DNA of 64,000 nucleotides from Leptospira ryugenii (GTDB lineage Bacteria; Spirochaetota; Leptospiria; Leptospirales; Leptospiraceae): NCBI RefSeq assembly GCF_003114855.1, contig NZ_BFBB01000002.1, positions 620,001 to 684,000 of the forward strand. The letters are read 5' to 3'. The notes under the pieces are model-generated. The model was not told the DNA's origin and searched no databases. It saw nothing but the letters and a program-made list of their open reading frames with translations. Below, piece by piece: positions 19,236 to 28,618 of this stretch. Within the stretch, counting starts at the first letter, position 1. Every line of letters begins with the position of its first letter. The position numbers and the translations under genes are program-made.

Positions 19236-19999
19236 TGATGGCTTCCCCCAGAAAGAAACAATTGGAGGAACTCCTCGGGCCTGGGTTTGTTTGCTTTGGC
19301 CATAGAGGTATGCGAGAGCTAGTGCCTGAGAATACCTTAAAAGCCTTCCAGCTTGGTTTGCAATCCACTCGCTACTTTGAGTTAGATACTATGCTCACAA
19401 AGGATGAAGTATTGGTTGTGATCCATGATGAAACCCTTAACCGTACGACCAATGGAGAGGGCTTAGTCAGAGAAAAAACCTTCGAAGAAATCCAAACCTT
19501 AGATGCTGGCTCTTACTTTTCACCTAAGTTTGCAGGTACTAAGGTACCGAGTTTAGAATCCCTTTTTTACGAATTGCCAGTTAGCACTATCTTTGATATC
19601 GAAGTGAAATCCAACGAAGATGAAAATGAACGAAAGCTTCTCGCCAAACACCTGGTAACTCTTCTTAGCCGATGCAAAGCTAACCATAGAGTCTTCATTA
19701 CATCTTTTGATCCTTTTTTATTGGAAGCAGTCAAGAGGGAAAATCCTGCACTTCTCAGAGGCCAACTCTTAGAGGAAGGGGATTCCCTTAAACAGGATTT
19801 TGTTTCAGAACCAGACCTTTTTCTACCAAATTACAAAGGTTTAACGAAAGATACAATGATAGAACTTTCCTCTATGTCTTACTCAGTCATACCATATACA
19901 ATGAATGATCCAAAAGATTGGGAAAGGATGCTTCCTTGGGGATTACGAGGACTGATCACTGATAGACCTGATCTATTTTTGAACTTTCGTAAGGCTTAG
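19235..19999 (+). CDS. Glycerophosphodiester phosphodiesterase
   Basis: A 254-residue GDPD-family enzyme that splits glycerophosphodiesters into an alcohol and glycerol-3-phosphate. The metal and catalytic residues are in FGHRGMRELVPENT (first His and Glu), RYFELDTMLTKD (Glu/Asp) and VIHDETLNRTTNG (second His). The strand FDIEVKSNEDE supplies the next metal ligand. No signal peptide is present, so it is probably cytoplasmic. The ATG overlaps the transporter stop by one base, so the two are translationally linked. Its tail overlaps the convergent VOC gene by 27 bases. Confidence 0.9.
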   Translation: MMASPRKKQLEELLGPGFVCFGHRGMRELVPENTLKAFQLGLQSTRYFELDTMLTKDEVLVVIHDETLNRTTNGEGLVREKTFEEIQTLDAGSYFSPKFAGTKVPSLESLFYELPVSTIFDIEVKSNEDENERKLLAKHLVTLLSRCKANHRVFITSFDPFLLEAVKRENPALLRGQLLEEGDSLKQDFVSEPDLFLPNYKGLTKDTMIELSSMSYSVIPYTMNDPKDWERMLPWGLRGLITDRPDLFLNFRKA

Positions 20000-20347
20000 T
20001 TCTTGAGAGATATACAGCCAGATGCGGTTATTCCATGGATCTAAAAACGACCAATACGTTTCAGTCGCTTTTGATTCTATCTGGAACTCTGATAGCCCTT
20101 CCAAAAAAAAATCCTTACATAGCAGAGTCAATGTCCCGGGCTCCACAGGGCAGAGTTTCTTGGGTCTAGAAAAAATGAGCCTTGTCCCTGTATGGATCTC
20201 TAACTCGGCATGGCTTTCGTTTGCCATTAAAATGGGAAATCCAAAGATGGAATGATAAAGCTCTGCCGCTTTTCGGGCATCTGGATTTGCTAAGAGGTTA
20301 AAAGCATAGAATTGAAAGGAATCCATTCCCTTATATCCTGGTTCCAT
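19973..20347 (-). CDS. VOC-family (glyoxalase/bleomycin-resistance-like) protein
   Basis: A 124-residue single-module vicinal-oxygen-chelate protein. The beta-alpha-beta-beta-beta pattern is visible: FYAFNLLANPDARKAAELYHSIFGF at the start (the usual helix after the first strand), then ILMANESHAELEIHTGTRLIF and a final strand TYWSFLDPWNNRIWLYISQ. The substrate cannot be inferred and metal ligands are not fully conserved. An ATG at 20326 (MDSFQFY) is an equally good start, with AAGGG just upstream. The gene lies fully between two convergent or overlapping neighbours. Confidence 0.72.
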   Translation of the reverse strand: MEPGYKGMDSFQFYAFNLLANPDARKAAELYHSIFGFPILMANESHAELEIHTGTRLIFSRPKKLCPVEPGTLTLLCKDFFLEGLSEFQIESKATETYWSFLDPWNNRIWLYISQELSLTKVQK

Positions 20348-21748
20348 ACGAGAAAGGGCAATTCAATTCCCGAGCAAATACTGAATTTCTTGTCTTTGGG
20401 CACGACCTTACTCTCTTTATATGTATTTCTCCCTTTTTTATTTTATCCAGAGCTCTTCCATGCTGACCACCTTTACTTATTCTTACTCGCAAAAGATCTT
20501 TTGCATGCGGTACCTATAGCGGATTGGAATCTTCCTCCTTCCCTTTACTTTTTCCCTGATCTTTTTTTGGTTTGGTTTCCTATGCATTGGGAAAGTCCAG
20601 GAGCTCAAGTCCTCGGTGCTTCCTTCACTCAGGCTTTTGTTTTATTTTTTGTCGTATATGTTTACATAAAAAGGCATAAGGGAAGGACAAAGGCTTTGGA
20701 AATCCTAAGGCTATGGTTTCTTCTCCTTCTCTTTAGCTTTGCAATCGAGTTGGTTTGGCCAAGCCAATACCATCCATTTCTCTACCTCTTCCTAGTTGGT
20801 CACCATGCCAGTCTACTGCTCTTTGTATTGTTAAGCTTTTTCTTTCTTGAGAAGCAGAAGAAAACTATTTTAGCTTGGCTGACCTATGTCTTCTTTGGTC
20901 TTCTCTTTTATCTCTCTGATAAAATGATCGTTTTGAGTTTTCTGTTTATCTGGCTTCGACCCAAAAGACTTCAAAGTAAAATCCAGATCTCCTTTGCTTT
21001 CTTGTTTATTATTTTATTCTCAGAAATCATCCTATTCTCTCTCTCCGATGTCCTTAGGCCGCAAGCCTCCTTACAAATCCTCTTTCTGAAATTAGCTTCC
21101 TCCTCCTTCTCTCAATTGGGACATTTAGTCCTCCATTATGTTTATGATTTCGCAAAGATCCTTTTGTATGATGGTAACAAAGTCTACATATTTGCATTTG
21201 CCTTAGGACTCATCCAACAAATCTTCTTTCGAGATCCAAAGCAAATCTTTCCAAACTTAGCTTTGTTATTTTTCATTCACTTTGCCTTTCTGGTCTTCGT
21301 AGGAAGATTTTTATACCCCCATCCATTCCCGATTCGGTATCTGACCTTACCCTTATGCCTGTTCAGTTTGGAATTTGTTTCTCATGGCAAGGCTCTTCGG
21401 AGTACAAACCACATCCGGTTTTCCATCACAGCTCTACTTTGGACCTTCCTTTTCCTTCTCTCCCTATCTTTTCTCCGAGATAGGGACCACTACCTTGACT
21501 TCCAATCGGAGCGGGTCAAACAAATCCTTACCTATCTAGAAAACCAAAGAAAGCCCATCCTAAGCAACTATGAGACAAGCCAAAAAATCAGGTTCTACTC
21601 AGATGGAAGGATTTCCGCAGAGAGCATCGGTGTAGATGGGAAAGCCTACAATTGGATCGGGCGCCGAGAAGACAAATCTCTTCCCGAATCTCCTGAAGAA
21701 AGGGAGGCAAGGAAATGGATACCGAACTCCTTGACAAAGGACTTCTAA
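20312..21748 (+). CDS. Polytopic membrane protein of unknown function
   Basis: A 478-residue integral membrane protein with about 10-12 hydrophobic helices from residue 30 to 395, followed by a hydrophilic C-terminal segment (about 395-478) with many charged residues. The layout (polytopic with a soluble tail) resembles glycosyltransferase-C membrane proteins, but I see no clear GT-C DE or DD motif in the first loop, so I do not assign that. The TTG at 20312 preceded by AAGAGG is my start, and it overlaps the VOC gene start by 36 bases. The true start may be further in. It ends 18 bases before leuA and may share its transcript. Confidence 0.6.
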   Translation: MKGIHSLISWFHTRKGNSIPEQILNFLSLGTTLLSLYVFLPFLFYPELFHADHLYLFLLAKDLLHAVPIADWNLPPSLYFFPDLFLVWFPMHWESPGAQVLGASFTQAFVLFFVVYVYIKRHKGRTKALEILRLWFLLLLFSFAIELVWPSQYHPFLYLFLVGHHASLLLFVLLSFFFLEKQKKTILAWLTYVFFGLLFYLSDKMIVLSFLFIWLRPKRLQSKIQISFAFLFIILFSEIILFSLSDVLRPQASLQILFLKLASSSFSQLGHLVLHYVYDFAKILLYDGNKVYIFAFALGLIQQIFFRDPKQIFPNLALLFFIHFAFLVFVGRFLYPHPFPIRYLTLPLCLFSLEFVSHGKALRSTNHIRFSITALLWTFLFLLSLSFLRDRDHYLDFQSERVKQILTYLENQRKPILSNYETSQKIRFYSDGRISAESIGVDGKAYNWIGRREDKSLPESPEEREARKWIPNSLTKDF

Positions 21749-21766
21749 ATATTGTGCTGGAAGGAG

Positions 21767-23269
21767 ATGGAAGATTACGTACGCATTTTTGACACAACCT
21801 TACGAGATGGAGAACAGTGCCCAGGTGCGGCCATGAGCGAAGATGAAAAGGTAGAAATTGCCTTACACCTGGCCAAGATGAATGTAGACATCATCGAAGC
21901 CGGATTCCCCATTTCATCCCCTGTCCAATTCCAGGCTGTGTCTCGCATTGCACGAGAGGTTGAGGGCCCTACCATCTGCGCTCTTGCCCGTTCCCTTCGA
22001 CCAGACCTGGAGTCGGCGCGAGATGCCATCAAAGCCGCAAAGAAACAAAGGATCCATACCTTCATTGCCTCATCCCCCATCCATATGAAACATAAATTGG
22101 GTAAGAGCCCAAGCGAAGTCTTACAAATGGCCAGGGAAGCAGTTCGCATGGCCAGAGGTTTTGTGGAGGACGTGGAATTTTCACCTGAGGATGCAACTCG
22201 TTCGGAATGGGAATTCCTGAGAGAACTTGTAGAGGCCGTCATTGAGGAAGGTGCAACTACCATCAACATCCCAGATACCGTCGGTTATACGACACCTCAA
22301 GAATACTTTGAGCTCTTCAAGTTCCTAAAAGAAAAGGTAAAGGGTGCCGATGCAGTCATTTTTTCAGCTCATTGCCACAATGACCTCGGATTAGCGGTCG
22401 CGAACTCTCTCTCGACTGTGCTTGCCGGTGGACGCCAAATCGAATGCACCATCAATGGCATTGGAGAACGGGCGGGCAATACGGCGATGGAAGAAGTTGT
22501 CATGGCCCTTCGGACACGGAAGGATACCTTTAAAGTTGAAACAAAAATCGATACAAGCCTCATCACCAGGGGCTCGCATTTGGTCAAAACCATCACCGGG
22601 ATGGTAGTACAACCTAACAAAGCCATAGTTGGTGCCAATGCCTTTGCTCATGAATCCGGCATACACCAGGATGGAGTGATCAAAAATAGACAAACCTATG
22701 AAATCATGACACCGGAGTCTGTTGGTTTAAAATCCAATCGTATGGTATTGGGTAGACATTCTGGCAGAGCTGGTTTTAAAGACCGCATCATTCGCCTCGG
22801 CTTTGATCCTCGAGAAGAAGAATTGGAAAGTGCCTACCAGAGATTTTTAGAGATTGCAGATAAAAAGAAAGAAGTGTTCGATGAAGACATTTCAGCACTC
22901 TTCCAAGCACAAACACGAAAAAACCAAGTAGAAGGGAAATACCAACTCCTTTCCTTTGAACAAAACACAGCTTCTCAAAAAACGCCAAAAGCAAAGGTTA
23001 AGATTTTAACCAACCAAGAAGAAAAGGAATCAATCGCCGAAGGCGATGGTCCCGTGGACAGTATCTTTAAAGCCATCGATCAAGTCACTGGCTTTCAACC
23101 CTTACTCTCAAGGCTTTTGATCTCCCCAGTTACAGAAGGGACGGACGCCATGGCGGAAGCATCTGTCACTTTGGAATATGCCGGCAAACGTGTTGTCGGT
23201 AAGGGAGATTCAACAGATATCATAGAAGCTTGCGCACTTGCATATATAGATGCGCTCAACCGTCTCTAA
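21767..23269 (+). CDS. leuA: 2-Isopropylmalate synthase
   Basis: About 500 residues. It condenses acetyl-CoA and 2-ketoisovalerate, the first committed step to leucine. The HMGL-like TIM barrel (about 1-270) begins FDTTLRDGEQCPGAAMS (metal Asp, catalytic Arg) and includes AHCHNDLGLAVANS (the His pair) and NGIGERAGN. Helical linker motifs HESGIHQDG and GRHSGRAGF follow, and the LeuA allosteric dimer domain occupies about 385-500, so leucine feedback is expected. The start is uncertain. This ATG has GGAAGGAG directly against it, which is too close, and a TTG at 21752 has AAAGGA at better spacing. Family alignment favours the ATG. Confidence 0.93.
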   Translation: MEDYVRIFDTTLRDGEQCPGAAMSEDEKVEIALHLAKMNVDIIEAGFPISSPVQFQAVSRIAREVEGPTICALARSLRPDLESARDAIKAAKKQRIHTFIASSPIHMKHKLGKSPSEVLQMAREAVRMARGFVEDVEFSPEDATRSEWEFLRELVEAVIEEGATTINIPDTVGYTTPQEYFELFKFLKEKVKGADAVIFSAHCHNDLGLAVANSLSTVLAGGRQIECTINGIGERAGNTAMEEVVMALRTRKDTFKVETKIDTSLITRGSHLVKTITGMVVQPNKAIVGANAFAHESGIHQDGVIKNRQTYEIMTPESVGLKSNRMVLGRHSGRAGFKDRIIRLGFDPREEELESAYQRFLEIADKKKEVFDEDISALFQAQTRKNQVEGKYQLLSFEQNTASQKTPKAKVKILTNQEEKESIAEGDGPVDSIFKAIDQVTGFQPLLSRLLISPVTEGTDAMAEASVTLEYAGKRVVGKGDSTDIIEACALAYIDALNRL

Positions 23270-23270
23270 T

Positions 23271-24347
23271 ATGAAAACAAGCCAAATCAGTCCCAGAAAG
23301 GAAGTCTTAGGATTAAGCCCCTACACGCCAGGCGAGCAACCCAAGGTTGGGGAAAGAGTGATAAAACTCAATACCAACGAAAATCCATACCCCCCCTCTC
23401 CAAAGATCAAAGCCGAAATCCAAGAAATCTTGGATAAAGGATTTCTTAGGAAGTATCCACATTACAACTCTGAGGCTCTACGGAATAGCATTGCAAAAAA
23501 GTACAAATTGCACCCTGACCAAATCCTAGTGACCAATGGAAGTGATGAGGCACTTCGTTTGCTATTTCAAGCAGTATTAGGTCCAGGAGATAGTATCCTT
23601 GCACCCGAGCCTACCTATTCACTCTATCCCGTTCTCGTAGAACAGTTGATGTGTGGAGTACGATTTGAAACCTCCCCTCTATTGTCAAACCTCCATATGA
23701 ATCTTGAAGATCTACAATCTAGGCAAGCTAAACTACTTGCTTTCGCTCATCCTAATGCTCCAACAGGTATTAAAGAAGCAAAATCAGATCTTATATCACT
23801 CATCAAATCCTTTCCTGGTTACGTACTGTCCGATGAGGCTTACATTGATTTTGCGGAGGATGGCGAGAGTTTAATTGATGAAATCCAACACAACGCAAAT
23901 CTCATAGTAACAAGAACTTTTTCCAAATCCTATTCCCTAGCAGGACTGAGAGTTGGCTATTTGGTCGCGTCGAAAGAATTGGTCGCAAACATTCAAAAAT
24001 TGAAAGACTCTTACAATGTTGGGATGTTGGAACAAAAGATCGCTCAAATCGCCTTTGAAGATGAGACTTACTTCTCGGAATCAAGAAAAAAAGTAATCGT
24101 AGAAAGACAAAGACTGAAACAAGCACTCGAGGCTTTGGATTTTTTTATCCCAGAAAGCCATACAAATTTTTTGTTTTGCAAACCGTTAGGCGCTACAAGT
24201 CCCGAAGAAATCTATATTCGCCTAAAAGACCGCAATATCTTTGTGCGTTACTTTTCTAAAGGTATTTCTAGAAACTACGTTCGGATTTCAATAGGGACAA
24301 GTGAGGAATCTGATTTGCTTTTGGAAGCCTTACGAGAGATTTTATAA
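23271..24347 (+). CDS. hisC: Histidinol-phosphate aminotransferase
   Basis: About 358 residues. A PLP-dependent class I/II aminotransferase of histidine synthesis. Motifs: LNTNENPYPPSPK at the start (substrate binding), LVTNGSDEALRLLFQAV (phosphate cup), AHPNAPTG, VLSDEAYIDFAE (Asp for the pyridine nitrogen), TRTFSKSYSLAGLRVGY with the Schiff-base Lys, and YVRISIG with the carboxylate Arg. An in-frame ATG at 23250, inside leuA, is an alternative start, and neither has a good ribosome-binding site. It is placed directly after leuA, although the two pathways differ. A hairpin at 24347-24376 follows. Confidence 0.93.
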   Translation: MKTSQISPRKEVLGLSPYTPGEQPKVGERVIKLNTNENPYPPSPKIKAEIQEILDKGFLRKYPHYNSEALRNSIAKKYKLHPDQILVTNGSDEALRLLFQAVLGPGDSILAPEPTYSLYPVLVEQLMCGVRFETSPLLSNLHMNLEDLQSRQAKLLAFAHPNAPTGIKEAKSDLISLIKSFPGYVLSDEAYIDFAEDGESLIDEIQHNANLIVTRTFSKSYSLAGLRVGYLVASKELVANIQKLKDSYNVGMLEQKIAQIAFEDETYFSESRKKVIVERQRLKQALEALDFFIPESHTNFLFCKPLGATSPEEIYIRLKDRNIFVRYFSKGISRNYVRISIGTSEESDLLLEALREIL

Positions 24348-24376
24348 ACACTCACCCCTTTCGAGAGGTGAGTGTT
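24347..24376. terminator. Hairpin between the convergent hisC and hsp20 genes
   Basis: AACACTCACC and GGTGAGTGTT form a perfect 10-bp stem with a 10-base loop, placed between the hisC stop and the hsp20 stop. No T-run follows on the plus strand, and only a weak one follows on the minus strand. It is a plausible bidirectional terminator or a protective hairpin, not a textbook intrinsic terminator. Confidence 0.5.
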
Positions 24377-24383
24377 CCAATCC

Positions 24384-24794
24384 TTAGGATTGTATTGTGA
24401 TCTTTGTCTTTTTCGGTTCTATTTTTGGTAATGTGAGTTCCAAAATGCCCTGTTTCATTTTTGCTTGGGCATTTTCCACATCTACAAACTTTCCGATGGT
24501 GAACTTTCTTGCATACCGCCCTCCTCGGAATTCTACAAGAGATGCCTCTTCTCCGTGGGAATGATCGAATTGAACGTTTCCTTCGATGCTTAGGACATCT
24601 TTTTCAACGCTCACTTCAACAGAGCTTTGGTCTATGCCAGGCATCTCAACAATGAGAATAAAGTTTTCCTTGGTCTCGTAGATATTTACGTTAGGCGAAT
24701 ATACTTTTTCTTCTTTTTTAGTCTGCTCTACAGTTGCTGTCGAATTTGTATTTTGGTTTGTCAATGCAGTCATGGCACTTCTCCTCTTATCCAA
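24384..24794 (-). CDS. Small heat-shock protein, Hsp20/alpha-crystallin family
   Basis: A 136-residue holdase chaperone. Residues about 1-30 are a low-complexity Thr/Asn/Gln-rich N-terminal arm. The alpha-crystallin domain runs about 33-130 and contains IYETKENFILIVEMPGID, VSVEKDVLSIEGN and AQAKMKQGILELTLPK with the usual GILELTLPK strand. It starts 8 bases inside the upstream hsp20 gene, so the two form an operon behind the CIRCE operator. The pair probably makes mixed oligomers that bind unfolded clients under heat stress. Confidence 0.93.
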   Translation of the reverse strand: MDKRRSAMTALTNQNTNSTATVEQTKKEEKVYSPNVNIYETKENFILIVEMPGIDQSSVEVSVEKDVLSIEGNVQFDHSHGEEASLVEFRGGRYARKFTIGKFVDVENAQAKMKQGILELTLPKIEPKKTKITIQS

Positions 24795-25230
24795 AATTAA
24801 TGTTTATCTTTTTCGGTTTATCTTCTTCTCTTCTGGGCAGAAGGATTTGGAGCACACCGTTTGTATACTTTGCGCTCACCTTATCCGAATTAACTCGGAA
24901 CGGAAGTTCAATGGTGCGAGTAAAATCTCCTGAGAAGATCTCTCGACGGTGCACTTCAGTTCCTTCTGCTAATTCTTCCGAGTTCTTCTTTCCGTGGATG
25001 GTGAGTAGATTGTCTTTCACCGAGATATCAATGTTTTCAATGTCCATACCAGGTACGAGGGCAGTCACTAGAGCCTCCTCCTCCTTAGTAAAGATATTCA
25101 CAGGAGGGAAACTTCTTAAGTTCCCAAACTGTGCATCAAGAATCGATCTCGTGATCTCTTCATTGAAACGATCGAAATCCCTCCAGAATGGGTTATGTCT
25201 ATGTGGGTTGTCTAAGATTCGGAATAACAT
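24787..25230 (-). CDS. Small heat-shock protein, Hsp20/alpha-crystallin family
   Basis: A 147-residue Hsp20. The N-terminal arm has the aromatic HRHNPFWRDFDRF, and the alpha-crystallin domain covers about residues 42-142 with FTKEEEALVTALVPGMDIENI, ISVKDNLLTIHGKK and ANGVLQILLPR-type strands. The ribosome-binding site AGGAGG lies 5 bases before the ATG and is the best in this window. It is the first gene after the CIRCE element, and its stop overlaps the next hsp20 by 8 bases. Leptospiral genomes commonly carry this pair. Confidence 0.93.
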   Translation of the reverse strand: MLFRILDNPHRHNPFWRDFDRFNEEITRSILDAQFGNLRSFPPVNIFTKEEEALVTALVPGMDIENIDISVKDNLLTIHGKKNSEELAEGTEVHRREIFSGDFTRTIELPFRVNSDKVSAKYTNGVLQILLPRREEDKPKKININFG

Positions 25231-25274
25231 CTGATCCTCCTATTGGCACTCATATGTTTTAACTGCTAATTAAT

Positions 25275-25301
25275 TTAGCACTCTGTGTCTTAGACTGCTA
25301 A
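25275..25301. promoter_or_regulatory. CIRCE operator (HrcA-binding) upstream of hsp20 genes
   Basis: TTAGCACTC, a 9-base spacer, then GACTGCTAA. This is the CIRCE inverted repeat with one mismatch (GACTGCTAA for GAGTGCTAA). It sits about 45 bases before the first hsp20 start. A further half-site ACTGCTAA at about 25262-25269 overlaps it so that TGCTAA and TTTAGCA form a second, shorter palindrome. It implies heat-shock repression by HrcA of the minus-strand pair, with possible effect on the divergent ridA gene. Confidence 0.85.
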
Positions 25302-25374
25302 TTTCAATCTTTTTTTTATTTTCTTAGGAAAAAAATAGATTTTTCCCCAGAAAATCTTGGAAAATGATGCTAAC

Positions 25375-25830
25375 ATGCACCCCCTCGAGAGATTAGAATC
25401 CTTAGGACTTAAGCTTCCCGCCGTTCCCCAAGCCCTTGCACTGTATCTACCCTCGCAAAAAGTAGGAAATTTGGTCTTCACCTCGGGCCAATTGCCTTTG
25501 GTAAACGGCGCTCTTGAGGCCAAAGGGAAAGTAGGAGAATCCGCGAGCCTTGAACTTGCCAAAAAGCAAGCTGAGATTTGTTGCCTGAACGCCCTCTCTA
25601 CTTTACTCATGCATATCAAGGACTTAAGCGAGGTTAAAAAGATTGTAAAACTGGGTGTCTACGTTGCCTCCCATCCTAATTTTACAGAACAGCATTTGGT
25701 TGCGAATGGTGCATCTGAACTCTTGGTCTCTCTGTTTGGCGAACAAGGTAAACATGCTCGTTTTGCGATAGGAGTCAGTTCCCTGCCTTTGGATGCAATT
25801 GTTGAATTAGAATTGGTTGCGGAAGTATAA
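25375..25830 (+). CDS. ridA: RidA family enamine/imine deaminase
   Basis: About 151 residues, longer than classical RidA (about 130) and closer to the YjgH/RutC-type subfamily. The family core VGNLVFTSGQLPLVNG is clear near residues 29-44, followed by helices with ICCLNAL and a last strand SSLPLDAIVELELVAEV. The catalytic Arg found in canonical RidA near the C-terminus (xRxxV) is present as the Arg in KHARFAIGVSSLP, so enamine hydrolysis is plausible but subfamily-dependent. I start at ATG 25375, and a TTG 18 bases upstream also keeps the frame. Its stop overlaps the next start by one base. Confidence 0.85.
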   Translation: MHPLERLESLGLKLPAVPQALALYLPSQKVGNLVFTSGQLPLVNGALEAKGKVGESASLELAKKQAEICCLNALSTLLMHIKDLSEVKKIVKLGVYVASHPNFTEQHLVANGASELLVSLFGEQGKHARFAIGVSSLPLDAIVELELVAEV

Positions 25831-26363
25831 TGGAAGTTTTGCGTTCTACGATTGCATTTATATCCTTTTCCATTCAACTCATTCCGCTAGTTCTATTAGG
25901 TTGGTTAGAGCTTTTCAAATCTGGATTTCTTTTTTTATACCGCTTCTGGGAGCAGAAGTTTCTTCTAGATAAACTTTTGTTCTTGGCCTTGTTCTTCCAG
26001 GCAGCTCTCAGCTTTGTCTCATGGTTCCAATACGAGATCCAGTTCTATGAGCAATCAGAAATCGTGAGCCTTTCGCCGAAGTGGAATTTCTTCTTTATTT
26101 TAGTTTCTGTTTTGAACTTTTTCTTTTTAGGTTTTTGGAAGACAAACTGGAACCGGATGTGGTTTTTTTCGAGCCAAATGCTTTTGTTGATCCTACTCTT
26201 TTGGGGCTACTTGGAACCAGAAAGGTATTTTTATGAATTCTTAAAACACACCGATGTCAAAACAAGACCGATCTTCTACTTGTTTGCAGGTTTTTCCCTA
26301 TCCTCTTTTGTCTTGGCCTACTTTACATTCCAAGAAGAGGATAGAAAATTTGAAATTAAGTAA
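25830..26363 (+). CDS. Small polytopic membrane protein, unknown
   Basis: A 177-residue hydrophobic protein with about five TM helices (residues about 5-35, 45-66, 87-103, 112-129 and 146-165) and a short acidic, Lys-rich tail. It is unusually rich in Phe and Trp. No signal peptide or known motif is visible. ATG overlaps the ridA stop, so it is co-translated with ridA. It is convergent with clpA, separated by only two bases. Function unknown. Confidence 0.65.
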   Translation: MEVLRSTIAFISFSIQLIPLVLLGWLELFKSGFLFLYRFWEQKFLLDKLLFLALFFQAALSFVSWFQYEIQFYEQSEIVSLSPKWNFFFILVSVLNFFFLGFWKTNWNRMWFFSSQMLLLILLFWGYLEPERYFYEFLKHTDVKTRPIFYLFAGFSLSSFVLAYFTFQEEDRKFEIK

Positions 26364-26365
26364 GT

Positions 26366-28618
26366 TTACAATTTAACTAAGTCCAAGGATTCATTGGGCT
26401 CCGCTTTCAATCGCACCTCGTAACTCTGTTTCTTTCCATCTTCAAAGAGAAGAACCTTTGCTAGTGGCTTTCCGATTTCAAGGTCTATCAATCTTTGAAT
26501 AGGCCTTGCTCCCATTTCTTTGCTATATCCTTTCTTTGCAAGATATCCTCGGGCTTCGTTGCTCAATTTCAGTTCGATGCCTTTTGCTTTTGCTTTTTCA
26601 GATAGCTCACCAAACATGCGCACTACTATGTTCTCGACAATGGCAATCGATAAATGATTGAACTCAATAATAGAAGTCAAACGATTCCGAAATTCTGGAC
26701 TGAATGTCCTCTCGATTGCTTTCATGCTTCTATCATCATACTCATGAGGCTCAAAACCCAACAAAGGTTTAGCTCTATCGGTTGCCCCAGTGTTTGTAGT
26801 TAGGATGAGGATAACCTGACGAAAGTCTGCTTTTTTACCGGTGCTATCCGTTAAAGTTGCATGGTCCATAACTTGGAGAAGAATATTGTAAATATCCTCG
26901 TGTGCTTTTTCAATTTCATCCAAAAGTAGTACACAATGCGGATTTTTTGAGATTGCATCCGTAAGTTGGCCGCCTTGGTCATATCCAACATAGCCTGGTG
27001 GAGATCCAATGAGTCGAGACACCGAGTGTTTTTCCATATATTCACTCATATCAAATCTTTGGAAATGGATTCCCAAACGATTGGCAAGAGTCTTTGCCAC
27101 TTCAGTCTTTCCTACACCCGTAGGACCTACAAATAAAAAGCTACCAATTGGTTTTGTCTCTTCGGAAAGACCGGAACGAGAATACAATATGGCATCTACC
27201 ACTTGTTCGATGGCTGTATCTTGGCCAAACACATGGGCTTTCATCTCTTCGGATAATTGTAGGAGTTTCTTCTTGTCGTCTGTTTTAACTGTTTTTGCAG
27301 GTATTTTTGCTATCTTAGCTACAAGCGTTTCCATCTCTTGGGTACTGACAATCCGCTTAGTATCCTCTTTGTGCGTGTCTCGAAGTTTAACCAAAGCACC
27401 AGCCTCATCCATCAGGTCAATGGCCTTGTCAGGTAGCTGCCTCTCTCTTAAGTATTTATCTGAAAGTTCTACGGCTGCTTTGAGTGCATTGGCACTGTAC
27501 TTTACTGCATGAAAGGTCTCATACCTTTCTTTTAAACCTTGGAGGATTTTCACCGCATCATCTAAACTTGGTTCTGCTACTTCAATTTTTTGGAACCGTC
27601 TGCTAAGGGCATGGTCTTTTTCGAAAATAGATTTGTACTCCTTGTAGGTAGTTGTCCCGATGCACTTCAATTCCCCATTCGCAAGGGCCGGTTTCATCAA
27701 ATTAGATGCATCTAAACTGCCACCTGACACAGCACCAGCTCCTACAATTGTATGGATTTCATCAATGAATAATACTTTATGGGAGTCACCTTGTACTTCT
27801 GTGAGAATGCCTTTCAATCTCTCTTCAAATTCACCACGAAACTTCGTACCAGCCATCACAAGGCCCATGTCCAATGAGTAGATTTGTGTATCCAGAAGAC
27901 TCTTCGGAACTTTGGCTTCCACAATCCTTTGTGCTAAGCCTTCTACGATGGAAGTTTTGCCCACGCCGGCTTCTCCCACAAAGATAGGATTGTTCTTTCG
28001 TCTCCGGCTCAGAATGTGAATGGTTCTTTCAATTTCATCACTGCGGCCTATACAAGGGTCCAACTTACCAGCCCTTGCTTTTTCTGTTAGGTTGACACAA
28101 AATTTCTCCAATGCGGATTTGCCTTGGTCTGCATCCTCGGTTTCATTTTCCTCGTCTGTAAAAAAATCATCCTCTTGTTTTGACTTTTTTGTACCGTGCG
28201 AAATGTATTTTACGACATCTAGTCTAGTGATATTTTGTTTTGCTAGGAGATAACAAGCATGGCTATCTTCCTCACGGAATAATGATACAAGAACGTTTGG
28301 ACCTTCCACTTCTTCTTTTCCATGATTTTGCACATGGAAAACTGCAAATTGGATTACATACTGTACCCCAACGGTATACTTGGGCTGTGTTTTAATATCA
28401 GGTACGGAAATAGAGGAAAGGTCATCCGCAAAGTATTGGTTTAAATCTGATCTGAGTAAATCTAAATCACAACCTACATTCAGGAGTATTTCTTTAACTT
28501 TTGTATTGAAACTCAGTCCATATAACATATGTTCCAAGGTTATAAACTCATGGTTAAACTTTTCTGCTTCTTTTTTGGCGATTTCGAGAGACTCTTCTAA
28601 ATCTGTTGATAATTTCAT
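26366..28618 (-). CDS. clpA: ATP-dependent Clp protease ATP-binding subunit ClpA
   Basis: A 750-residue AAA+ unfoldase. The Clp N domain (about 1-140) is followed by NBD1 with GEAGVGKTS and [10 protein letters not shown], then NBD2 with [18 protein letters not shown], the sensor-1 TTNTGA and a C-terminal D2-small domain. The protein lacks the long coiled-coil middle domain of ClpB, which separates ClpA from ClpB. It unfolds substrates for ClpP (clpP is not in this window), and ClpS directs N-end-rule substrates to it. The start directly follows the clpS stop with no spacer, so it is translationally coupled. Confidence 0.95.
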   Translation of the reverse strand: MKLSTDLEESLEIAKKEAEKFNHEFITLEHMLYGLSFNTKVKEILLNVGCDLDLLRSDLNQYFADDLSSISVPDIKTQPKYTVGVQYVIQFAVFHVQNHGKEEVEGPNVLVSLFREEDSHACYLLAKQNITRLDVVKYISHGTKKSKQEDDFFTDEENETEDADQGKSALEKFCVNLTEKARAGKLDPCIGRSDEIERTIHILSRRRKNNPIFVGEAGVGKTSIVEGLAQRIVEAKVPKSLLDTQIYSLDMGLVMAGTKFRGEFEERLKGILTEVQGDSHKVLFIDEIHTIVGAGAVSGGSLDASNLMKPALANGELKCIGTTTYKEYKSIFEKDHALSRRFQKIEVAEPSLDDAVKILQGLKERYETFHAVKYSANALKAAVELSDKYLRERQLPDKAIDLMDEAGALVKLRDTHKEDTKRIVSTQEMETLVAKIAKIPAKTVKTDDKKKLLQLSEEMKAHVFGQDTAIEQVVDAILYSRSGLSEETKPIGSFLFVGPTGVGKTEVAKTLANRLGIHFQRFDMSEYMEKHSVSRLIGSPPGYVGYDQGGQLTDAISKNPHCVLLLDEIEKAHEDIYNILLQVMDHATLTDSTGKKADFRQVILILTTNTGATDRAKPLLGFEPHEYDDRSMKAIERTFSPEFRNRLTSIIEFNHLSIAIVENIVVRMFGELSEKAKAKGIELKLSNEARGYLAKKGYSKEMGARPIQRLIDLEIGKPLAKVLLFEDGKKQSYEVRLKAEPNESLDLVKL

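Noticed and set aside
21775..22269. Minus-strand 164-residue open frame inside leuA
   Set aside because: Fully antisense to the conserved catalytic domain of LeuA, with Ser/Met/Ala bias typical of shadow frames.
24734..25234. Plus-strand 166-residue open frame
   Set aside because: Antisense to the first hsp20 gene, which has a perfect ribosome-binding site and conserved domain.
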